Positions 53,598-64,000 of a stretch of DNA of 64,000 nucleotides are shown piece after piece. Made by a program: the position numbers and the translations under genes. The notes beneath the pieces are model-generated. The model had not been told where the DNA came from. It did not search any database and saw nothing but the letters and a program-made list of their open reading frames with translations. Source of the DNA: Hemibagrus wyckioides (taxonomy: Eukaryota > Chordata > Actinopteri > Siluriformes > Bagridae); contig NC_080711.1 in the NCBI RefSeq assembly GCF_019097595.1, forward strand, positions 9,577,928 through 9,641,927, read 5' to 3'. The first letter of the stretch is position 1; each line of letters begins with the position of its first letter.

Positions 53598-55555
53598 ACA
53601 ACTGACTGGTTTCCAATCAGACCCTGAGGGTTTGTTCGCCCAGAAAAAAGAATGCTGACCTTGGATCAAATGGGGCCTTTAATATTAAATTAATGCAGGC
53701 ATAAAGCCATGCTAGATCAGCAGTTTGGCTGCTCTGGTACAATATGAACAACACAAAAAGTGAAAAGTGAGGTTTTTTTGTGTCGGTAACACAATAGTGT
53801 TTGTGTAGAATGGCTAGGTGTAAAGATTACTGTTGCCTAATCGGGATTAAGAATTTGGTATGTAACGGTGAAACATGAGGAAAATGTGATTTCATACAAT
53901 TGTTCTGATAAAAGATTCTGATAAGAGACAATTGCTTCCGTGCTCCAGTTACCTTCTAATCACGATTTCTGATCTAGCTAATCATGCAAATCCAATAGAA
54001 GAAGGGCTGCTCAGGGTTCACAGCCATCCTGCATTTCTCTATAAACTTCACAGCATTTGCACCAACCATAAGATCTAACTACGGTGCTGTTTCTGTATAA
54101 CCAGTATGTGGGCTATCATAAAAATGCCTATGGTGAAAAAAAAAAAGTAGCTGCGGGATGATAAAGTGCTTCTGTATTGAACAGCATACGCCTTCCTTTT
54201 AGTGAGGGTTGAGGTTAAAAATGAAATGAGAACTGGTTTCGTGTTAGCCGGAAAAACATTATTAGATTTAAAAATCCCAATCTAAGTCTGTGTTTACTAA
54301 AAAGGATCAAGCTTTGAAAAAGGCACCGTTTTACAAAGTCTATAAACATTACAGGCTTTCTTCTGTTCTCCTCTGCACTTCTTATCTCTGGAGAGATATA
54401 CCTACTCTAAATATTTACTAAATGTGGGGCAGGAGAAAGAGATTGCTCAGGACTGCAGTGAAAAGCTAGTGTTTAGAAGAGATCAAAAGCAGCCTTGTTG
54501 ACCTGTATAATGGCACAGAGGACATTTACCTCTAATTTGAATATGAATCTTTGGGGAGGTTTTAGGATGTGAATGAAACTCTGGGCTAGAGCAGGATCTC
54601 TTTTTTCTTTTCCCGGCAAAGAATCAGAGAACAATTGTGTAATTGTGTACTCAACTAGAGTTATCCTTATGGCAAATCTAATATCAGAAAGTTAATCTGA
54701 ACATTGTTGATAACAATGCCTAGTTAGGCAGAACATTTTCAAATAATATAGATTCAAAAACAAACCTGTCTAGCTTTGTATTTCATTTCACATCCAAAGC
54801 CCCGGGGCATGATGTAGACAGGAGGATAGGCCTGAGCTGACAGATCATTTGGGCTGTCATTTTTCACGCACGTTGATCTGTTTCCATTATATCATTTATT
54901 ATTTCTATTTAAATGACTTCATTCTAATTCACTTTGAAACAAATTCCTGCTCGGTTATCATTTCAGGTCACGCAGGCCTGTAACACACACTGTCATCAGT
55001 GATGGCTCCCAGTGTGCTGTGCTGGTTAGTTAGTGTTAAATTCTTACTTTGTGCAGTTAATGTGTGATCAAGGTGTCTCACTGACCAAAGATCATCAGGG
55101 GACCAGATCGTCTGTCAGCATTATATATCACAAATCAAGGTAATTTAGCATCAGATATACTGTTTCTTTAAACCTGGCCTATTACTGAAACAATATATTA
55201 TTTATCATTCACACAAAAAGGACAGCTGATTGAATAATAATCTTGGGCTGAATGGGCTTTGTTGATGGATGCTCGCAGAAAGTTTCTCTCACCTGTGCAA
55301 GTGAAAAGTGCGTCACAGAGGCTGAAGTTGCTGTCTTCCCTCCAGAGGTTACTGGCCTTTAGTTTAGTCCTCTCGATGCTGTTGACAGTCCAATCTACTG
55401 AGTGAGATCATTGCCCTGTGTTGATGACCTGAAACCTTTTTTTTTCTCACCTTTTCCTCTCCTTTCTGTCAGGCTTTCGTGTATACTTTTCTCTCTGACA
55501 ACCAGGTGCAGCTTAACTAACAGGTGCACACTCCTCCCACTGTATCGCTCGCTTG

Positions 55556-55559
<4 letters not shown>

Positions 55560-55612
<53 letters not shown>
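55560..55612. repeat. (CA)n microsatellite
   Basis: About 26 uninterrupted CA units. Confidence 0.98.
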
Positions 55613-55615
<3 letters not shown>

Positions 55616-55981
55616 ATCATAGACAGCAAGCTTAGGCCCCTCCTCCTGCTAGTGCTTGAGTAAATAAGGTCATAGTGACAAAACTACAAACACAGAACTA
55701 CACAAAAATTAAATGAGTCACATCTGTACCGAAATCTACACTCGGTACACCTGTGCCACCTGCACAACAACATTTAATTTAATCAATATAACATGTAAAC
55801 AGGTGCAGAACTGTGTTCAGCAGTCCACATACTTAACCACATTGAATTAACATAGAACTATACTCGCTAAATCAGTTCCATCTGTCCTCATCACCACACT
55901 GATTATATTTCCTAAATCCAATAGAGAGACCATATTTGATCAATTCCGTTGTTAGCTTTTATACAAAGTCCTTTGGTCTGT

Positions 55982-55995
55982 CCAGCAGAGGGCAG
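55982..55995 (+). promoter_or_regulatory. CTCF-type motif
   Basis: CCAGCAGAGGGCAG matches the CTCF core consensus at every position. Motif evidence only. Confidence 0.4.
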
Positions 55996-56587
55996 TCTCT
56001 TGTTCGTATGCCACCTGCTCAACAGACAGAGATAAAGCTTCAGTGCTGGCACACATCTCTGGCAAGAGTGCATATGGGGTAAAGTTGGTCAGTAACCAGT
56101 GACCCGGCTAGTGCCAGTGAAGTCATTAAGCAGTGGGTCGTCTCTGTTGTAGTCAGCTTTGGCCAGTCGGTGACTAACAGACTCCCAAGCTCACGCAGCG
56201 CCTGTATGCAGACTGTATGATTAACCAAAATCCTCACTCATATAAAAGCACTATTATTGTAATAAAACACTTATTTAAAAGTAAAAGAGGTCCTCTTTTT
56301 CAAAACAACTGCTGTGTAACTACTGTAATATGTGGATATCCTGCAGTGGTGATGACTGTAATGAGATCAAAATTATTCAGGGCAGGAAAATGAAGAAAGA
56401 AATGAATAAATAGCATTAACCTCATCATAAATTTGGAACATGAAATGTTTTTAAACATGGATTCAAAGTTCTTTTTAAAATATTTTATTCTAATATCCGA
56501 ATGGGCAGTAGTATTTAGCCCATAATGTTGGCTATTATAAAAACCTTAATTTATAAAAACCTAAAAAACCTAAATTTTCAACTCATT

Positions 56588-56652
<65 letters not shown>

Positions 56653-59600
56653 AAATATATAGCAGTCAGATCATGGTCATTTACAAATATACTCCAGTGA
56701 AAGTAAATTAAATGAACTCTTAGAAACACAATTTAATCGGAAAATAGTCAAATACGGTATGGCTGCAGTTTCCAGCAGATTGCATTTCACTTATTTTTTA
56801 TTGAAAATGGTGATGTAAAATACCAAACAATAAATTTTAAATTTTACAGTTTGGCAATTTGGCATTACATTCTTCCTTTCATGCTACATCATGGTCTCAC
56901 ACTTTTATATTTAGAATGGCCAAACGACAAGGTTATAATTAGGGGTAGGTTAAGTGTTTCTACCTCTTCTTACAACATCATTCATATGAAATGAACTAAA
57001 ACGTAGCACATTGCTATTGTTACTTTGTAACGTTTTCTCACGAGATCACTGTTGATGCTGAGAACTGGACGCTCATCAGAAGTGATTCTGTAATGTGCTA
57101 CTTGAAATCCCAAAGAAACCAAAAAGCCACGTTTAGAGCATGTTTTTGGCAGTCAACTCCTCCACCAGACACTTGATTTGAAATGTTGATTACTTGGAAG
57201 TTACATTGGATATGGCAAATGAATAAGTGGAACGACAAACTAAGTCTAAAAGGTTTCATCAGCTATCTGTCTGATTTGCACAGCCAGCCACAGCCTGAAG
57301 GCAGTTTGGCCACTGAGGCCTGGCGCTCGGCTTCTGGCCAGGAAAAGAATAAGGTGGAGAAATGTGGCCCATAAAGGGCAACTTTTTTATCTGCTCAGAC
57401 ATCTGCCTTTTCCAAGTTGTTAATCACGTTTTGGCATATTACTCCATTTGGAAATGAAATGAGAAATGATGTAGCTATTCAGGACCATTAGCACTGTGAA
57501 AAGACAAGTGCAGGAATTGTCAGGGTTTGAATGCCACCTTGTGGCTACACCGAGCTGTACACCACAGAGAAGTCTCCCCTGTCTAGGGTGAAAGACAAGC
57601 GGGTCTCTTGACATGATGTTCCCTTCAGCCACAAGGTGGCATTTCCGTCTACTGTCAAACCATTAGATTCTTAAAGGAAAATCGTACTGATACTGAATGT
57701 AGATGGCAATGTTTTGCACGAGACTGACAGCTGAATATCCAGAAAAATACTGTGTGAATTTTCCATGTGTTATTCTTCTTTCTCTAAACTCTTTTTTTTC
57801 TACACCATTTTTCTCCCAAACTAACATGCCACACGCACACTATCTAGGATCATACTTGTTACTGAATGTGACAGAGGAGGGACTGACAGTGGTGGTGTCC
57901 ATCAATCAACACTTCTCCTTGTCAAACACTCACCTCTCCCCCATCACCTCTCTTTTATCTAGCTCCTTCAAAATGGGCAAGAATAGAATCTTGCTTGCAT
58001 GTCCTTCAGCACAATATCATATGGCCAAAGAAAGTGGAAAACTCACTATTTTCCACTCTGTGAGGCTCTGCTTCAAACCTCTCACCACCTATATTTGCTC
58101 AGGTCAATTTGTCAAGCTGAAATCCAATACATCTCTGTTCAGGCCTTTTGCCATGGTGGACAGAGTTCCCTTGCCTTAAATTCCCAGCAATGAGCGTATA
58201 GTGACATGGAGATTAAAGAACATGGACAAATAATTTACAAGAAATATATAGGTTAATTATTGATTTTAATATGATGACTAATGTTCTGTTTTGTGAGACT
58301 TATAATAGTATGTCTGGGATTTAGAAATTTCATAAAATTAGCTAGGATCTTGCTTTCCTTACTTCCATGTCAAATACCAAACAGTATTTTTCTTTTACAG
58401 TTTAACACGTTACTTTCCACCTCTGAGGCTTCTGCATGCTCTCACACTTTTAAATATGAAGCAATTGTCATGACTCACATTTTTATGAAAATGCCCAAAA
58501 GGATAAGGTTATGCTTAAACGTTCTTCTTCTTGCATCTTTTTACACTGGCTCTGGAAATTAACTTGCAAAATTATCAATAAGTTTAAAATGTTCTTTTCT
58601 AAGACACAGTGAGAAAAAAGCCAAAAACGGGCAATAGCAGAAAATATATTTATTTGTAAATAATAAAATAAGGTCACCTAAATATTACTTTGATGCTCAA
58701 ACAATAGTAAGTGTACAGTGTAATAAATGCACCAGCACACTTTTCTTTACTAATGAATTCAGCCAATAATGTCTTTATCTTGTGTTTACTTTCACTGAAA
58801 GAACCAAGCCACACATTCCTTTACTCAACCAATAAAATCTATATGAACGTCCAAAGCCACACCTGTTTCATTATTTGTGGTTTTGCAATTTTGTAATTAG
58901 GTGGAAGATTGTAATAGAGAGAACATTCACAGTACTCATGGTACTCCACAAGTGACTATATGATATACTGTAGCAGATGTTGAACACCCACAGCTGATCT
59001 GTGTCTCACAATGCGTATTTTAAAGTGTCAACTATTTGTACTATCAAATAAGTTAGTACAAACAACATAACAAACATAATATATGCAGAAAAAGCATAGC
59101 ATTAAAAAGTGCATGTACTATAAACGATAGTGCCGGATTGGGTTCAACGCTTCCCGATGTTAGCTAGCTAACTCTAGCATTGTTGTTGTGGTGTTTTATT
59201 TTGTTTTCCTTTTTCATTTAAAGGGAATATGTGTTATTTTAAATCTTTTTTTTTTGGAACAATCACAATTAAAATCTCTGAAATCATCAACAGCTTAATA
59301 AATAGGACACATTTTGTCTGGTTGTCTGTCATGCTAGGCTTCAGTTTCATGGTGCATGGTGAGACAGATTAGCATTAAAATGTCTGTTGCACATTTTCAC
59401 GTTTCATTTGTTTGGCAAGTACAAGATATTTCACTTGTTTCATTTCATATTTCACAGTACAAACACAGTATGCTTTAATTTTTTTTATTTACAATATAGA
59501 CTATTTATTGTACATTACATATTTGTTTATTTATTAGGGGAAATTGTGCTTTTTATTCCTAAAGCTTCCACTGACTTATTATTATTATTTATAATCACTG

Positions 59601-60174
59601 CTTGTTTTGGGGTTATTGAGGTTTGGACTTTTTGTTGAGGTTTGGAGGTTACTCTTTCAAATAAAGTAACCAGACAAACAGATTAAAAGCAGTAAGAACT
59701 CAGTAATAAATATAACATGGATCATAGATCATAGAAAGCTGTGTGTGAAAAACTTCAGGTATTGGCTATGTTTCATGGACCCCCTGACATCCCTGGACCC
59801 CAGTTTAAGAAACCATCATTTAAAGGTAGACTATAGCTATATTTTCAGGTAAAAAAAAAATAGCAAGGTACAAAAGAAAAGAGTTTCAGCCTAAGTGAAA
59901 GAGAAAGGTACTTTTTTTCTGAGAGTGTGTATGGTGCTTTAAAACAGTAGCCTGTCAGTGTGGAGACTTGAGCAGAAATGAGTAAAGGAATAGCGAGTAG
60001 GCTAATTAGAGCCACAGCTCTGCCTGGTTATTTATTGTCCTGAAGTTTGCTGTTGTTTAGTGGAACTTGCTAAATCCCACCTCAGGCTTATTTCACGAAA
60101 TTTGCCGCCTGTAAAGGGTTAAAGCCGAGCGGCAGCCATCACTTTAATCATAATCAACGCGCCTAAAGAGGAGT
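55996..60174. other. Non-coding region
   Basis: No gene could be supported; the 158-codon plus-strand ORF at 57703-58179 has no domain, splice context or compositional bias. A 17-bp inverted repeat is at 57530-57546 and 57627-57643. Confidence 0.5.
56589..56651. repeat. (GATA)n microsatellite
   Basis: About fifteen GATA units, uninterrupted. Confidence 0.98.
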
Positions 60175-60350
60175 AATGGACGGCGCGCGCTCTGCTCCGC
60201 CCCAGATTAGAGGCTCATTTGCATAACGCCTTTCTTCACGCGCTTCTCCCCGGACTCAGGCAGGCGTGGCCCGCGGGCCGCCGTGACTAATGGCCGCTCG
60301 CGCAGAGCTCAGTCCGCGCGCCACACGGCCCGGCGCGAGAGGCACTGATT
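60175..60350. promoter_or_regulatory. CpG-rich block, candidate promoter or enhancer
   Basis: Runs such as GGCGCGCGC, GCCCGCGGGCCGCCG and CAGTCCGCGCGCC occur within an otherwise AT-rich 14 kb. An octamer motif ATTTGCAT (60217-60224) and a TGATTGAT (about 60346) are present. No coding exon is attached. Confidence 0.5.
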
Positions 60351-63300
60351 GATGGCCTGACGGGGGAAATAGTGCAGAACTTTTTTTTTTAAATAGGAGT
60401 GCAAGAGGTGTTTAAAAACCGGCGTAATGGAGAAATATGAAGCCGTAAAGGAACGGCAGAGGAGGAGAGGGCAAGCAAGAAGGGCTGGGAGACATGCATG
60501 TGTGTGTGTGTGTGTGTCTGTGTGTGTGAGAGAGAGAGAGAGGTGGGTTTTTATATCTTTGGAGGGATGTTTTGACCTTTGGGGGACATGTCCTGCTGCC
60601 CACTAGGAAAACTACAGACTTTATTTAAGAAAAAAAGTTTCTTTTAGGTTACTAAGGTTAAGTGCAGTGTTAGATTTAGCTGTAAGGAGAGCATTAATTA
60701 TTAAGTACTATACTGTACCTTTCCTCGTCCCTGATGTGGCACCCTTTAACCTTTGTACGTTTAATATGTATTTATCACAAGGATATGATATTCTGTATAT
60801 ATAATACCATATGTGGGCGGTAATTACCTTTTAGAGTACACTCAACACAGGTAAAAGACACATACAAAAGGTACTAAAGGTGTCTGCTACCCTAAAGAAA
60901 AGGAAAGATACAGTCTATTAATTATGTCAGTGGAAAGTCCTCACAAGGATAGAGACAAACGTGTGAGTGTGTGTGAGTGTGTATTAGGGGACGGAGAAAA
61001 GAGGGCACCAGGGAGTGCATTGCGAGTTAAGTATTTTCCTACCTTCTGCATGATGCCATGCTTCCGTCTCATCCAAATCTGCACCTTCACACCCAACCCA
61101 TCAAGCTTCATCATTCTCATTGTCACCATTATTATCACTGACATTTGTTTTACCACAGGCAACTGTACACAATGATGAATCCACCCGAGCTATTTGCCAT
61201 TCTGAGCAGATTCCTGTCTCTGGGTTATACAAGGTGTCTACTGGTAGTACAGCCTTTCAGATTATTCCAGAAATGAACATCTAGCTTTACAGTGAGACTT
61301 AATCAGTCCTCAGGGGTTCATAGAACAAGACGGGGTTGTGTTTCCAAATGAGCCGCAGTCCGTATGGGCCTGCATATTTGCTCCAGCAATTGCAAGTTGT
61401 GATCCTTCCTGTAAGTCTTGGTCAGCAAAGCTGCGATATTCATCACTGAAATATGCATGCCAATTTAATTCACAAAGGAAACGCACAGAAGAGCATAGAA
61501 AACAAGGATGCCAATACTTTGACTCACTTGGATTCTAGTGAATGTGATTTCTGTATTGCTTTTATGAGCCTTTAATTTTCGTGGGCATATGAAGTCCATT
61601 TCAAGCAATTTGAAAGCAATTTAAGGGCAAAATAAACTACGGAGAAAAATGTACTATCACCACACAGCCTTTATAATTTCACTGACATTTACCATAAACG
61701 TACCCCGCATACTGCGGTCACTCCCACATGCATGCGCCTGCACCCCCACTTCCTTCGCCCACATCCACTTACACGCCGCTAGCACGGTGTCCGTGTACTG
61801 TACGTCCCTCGAGTGCACTTGAGTGTGTTTGTATGCAGATGAGTGTGTAATAAGGCGGAATAATGAATTCATTACATGCTATCTGACACCATTACCATAA
61901 TAATGCCAAACACATACATCAGCGCGCCTTCAGCTGCACACCCCACCTCGCTTAGCTGGACACATGAATCATGTGACACACCAGACCAGAACGAAACCTA
62001 GAGAGGGCTAGTCATACCTCATCTTACACTTTCTGGTGTAATGGAGAGAGGTTCGGGTAAAAGCAGTTTAATTCAGTACTGAGTTTACTGACTTTTTTGT
62101 GAATATTTACTGTCGTTGCATTCACATTTACAGCATTTGGCAGACACAGTTATCCAGAGCAACATAGAGAAGTACGGTCTATAAATATGATGAGTACAAT
62201 GAGCAACAAAAATGGTACATATTTAGGTTTTTAAAAACTATTAATGCTCATTTAATTGCTTCATGAAAAGGTAGGAGTTCCTGGTGTGTCATTATTATTT
62301 TATGAGATTATAAACCCTTTGAAAGACAAATATCAAGTAATGATGAACCGTAATTGGATAACAACAGTGTGGACCACACACACACCTCCGACATAAGCAG
62401 TACTGCATAAGCCTCAGCGGGAACATTCATACGCCGAGATAGATAGGAGACATTAGGAGGACGAATGGTGTAGATTTTTCCTTGCCCCTCATCTTTCGTC
62501 AGTGCCGTTTAATAATTTGCTCACAGAGTGACAGGGTTAACGTCCTATCTGCGGTAGGCCTATCTCCTGTAAGTGGCCAAGATCTATTACAGCTATGAAA
62601 ACACGGTATCACTCATTTATATTAAAACCTGGTGTCATCGGCTGCTGAACAATACGTAGGCTAATGCTTAACTGCAATGCCATATTGTTAGGACGTGCTC
62701 GTGCAAAGGGAGGAAAGAAAGAAATGATGCAAATGCACTACGTTTGGAAAACAATCGTTTCAATTTAGACAGCTAGGAGATGAACTAAGGGTGCAGTTGA
62801 TTGTTTAGGATTCACACAGCGCTTCGGGGTGAGAAATTTGGATTAATAAAGTGAAATAAATGAGAATGACGGATGATGTTTGTCTGCGTTCTGTGTGTGT
62901 GTCATGCAAATGTTTTTCAGATGTGTCTAGGAGAATTGATTTGCTTTAAAAAGACCACAGAAAGACTAGACTAATTTGGGGATGTGATGGATGTCAGAAA
63001 TGATGTTTACAATGTAACCACATTTCCACAAATGATTCTTTGGAGGCTTTGGGGACTAACAGTAGAAAAAGAAGACTCTTACAGCAAAGTTCACACAAAC
63101 CATTTATACCTTTTAGATATTTCCCATGTTATTTCATTCGCTTGACATGTAGTGCATGTGTTTGGCTTTTTTATGTGTAGATTTGTCACATGATTCATTC
63201 ATTTTTATCATGTGATTTTTACTCACGTGTATGAAGTTAGTTTTTATTGTTATATAACAGCTTTCATCTGTTTTCACACACATTGCTCACATAATCGCAT

Positions 63301-64000
63301 GGAAAATATAAAATAGACATGTGATTTCTCTCTGAGTCGGTCAGAATGATGTTCCATCGTGACTGGAGATCTGAAATCTCTTGGCAGTGGCTCGGAAATC
63401 AAGTCAAGTGATACACTAACAGCTGTCTTCATTAATATGACTAATTAAAATGCAACATCCCTTATGGCTTGGTTACGAGATGTGATTGAATATGACAGTG
63501 ATCAAGTTGTCAACAAAAGTTTTTTTTTTCCAGTCATGCACTCACACACACCATCACACAGAAGACCCGTCTGTGTTCTGTCACACACATACACATACAG
63601 ACTCAGCTCATGGAAACGAATTCAGCCCAAACTTACATCCTGTCTCCAATCATCCTACTAGGAGTCATGTTTCTGCTTCCAGTTACCAGAACCCTGCCAA
63701 TCAATGATTTTCAATCCCACTGTGAGTGTGTGTGTGGGTGTGGGTGTGTGTGTTTTTCAGGAAGTGAGAGACATAGCACACATGGCCTGCTGACCTGGAA
63801 CTTCCATTTATTACACACGTAAAGTCAAATTGACCGTCGTAAAGGCTGTGTGAAAGTACAGGCCAGAAACAGGCCATCTACTGACACTGCACAGAGCTGA
63901 AAGTGTGTGTATGATTCATAGAGGACAAATAAACTTCTGACAGATCGAGTTGGTCAGCCAGAACAGAAACCTGGGCTTTCTTCAATCATGAGAGACTTTT
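60351..64000. other. Non-coding region to window end
   Basis: A GT/GA run lies at about 60501-60540. At 62135-62170 a TTTGGCAGACACAGTTATCC stretch is a repeat remnant. No gene was recognised. Confidence 0.5.

Larger units (their letters stand above)
50560..55981. other. Non-coding region upstream of prr15l
   Basis: It holds CA arrays and no supportable ORF. A donor-like site on the minus strand near 55296 (CACAG|GTGAGAG) could belong to a prr15l leader exon, but this is not shown. Confidence 0.45.

Noticed and set aside
56589..56651. CRISPR-like array
   Set aside because: Plain GATA microsatellite with no spacers; the window is eukaryotic.
57703..58179. 158-codon plus-strand ORF
   Set aside because: No recognisable domain, no splice or promoter context; length is within what chance gives in 64 kb.

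Overview
This is a piece of a vertebrate nuclear genome, almost certainly a ray-finned (teleost) fish and possibly a catfish. The genes are split by many GT-AG introns. The two proteins with clear human counterparts, adenylosuccinate lyase and TMEM150B, align throughout. The repeats are typical of teleosts: several Tc1-like families, non-LTR retrotransposon 3' ends, a tRNA-like SINE and long TA, CA and GATA arrays. No bacterial-type operons, CRISPR arrays, tRNA genes or rRNA genes were seen. The exact species cannot be fixed from the sequence.

Layout. 0-7.6 kb: repeats and sequence with no gene I can support. 7.67-8.95 kb (minus): tmem150b, six coding exons. 9-17.5 kb: mostly unannotatable sequence with an old direct duplication (10.9 and 13.9 kb), a cluster of heat-shock-element-like sites (15.5-15.6 kb) and a nested Tc1/SINE. 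17.6-26.0 kb (minus): adsl, thirteen coding exons, complete at 480 codons, with a block of TA repeats and retrotransposon debris starting about 50 bp upstream of its start codon. 27.2-30.36 kb (plus): a decayed SAMD3-like gene. 30.51-32.94 kb (plus): a decayed transposase-like gene with two N-terminal C2H2 fingers, 156 bp further on. Together these may be two genes of one mobile element. 33-37.7 kb: Tc1 fragments, some nested or rearranged. 35.39-41.09 kb (plus): an intact four-exon gene with two tandem AIG1/GIMAP-type GTPase domains; its first intron is full of transposon remains. 43.86-47.97 kb (minus): an intact seven-exon, 412-aa gene with a WRKY/FAR1-like CCHH zinc finger of the kind found in MULE transposases, behind a housekeeping-type promoter. 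50.19-50.53 kb (minus): prr15l, single coding exon. 50.6-64 kb: no coding gene seen; microsatellites, CTCF-like motifs and a CpG-rich block at 60.2 kb that looks regulatory.

How the genes relate. adsl is a housekeeping purine-synthesis gene, tmem150b a membrane protein of the DRAM/TMEM150 family, prr15l a small conserved protein, and the GIMAP-like gene belongs to an immune GTPase family. They do not form one pathway; this is ordinary chromosomal neighbourhood. The five intact coding models were built by hand from splice sites and phase, and each stays in frame from start to stop. Exon ends are therefore well supported for coding parts, while untranslated exons and transcription starts are mostly inferred.

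The most unusual material is the pairing of the SAMD3-like gene with a zinc-finger transposase-like gene, the set of three Tc1-derived copies sharing the same internal inversion junction, and the intact MULE-type zinc-finger gene that lacks any visible transposase core.
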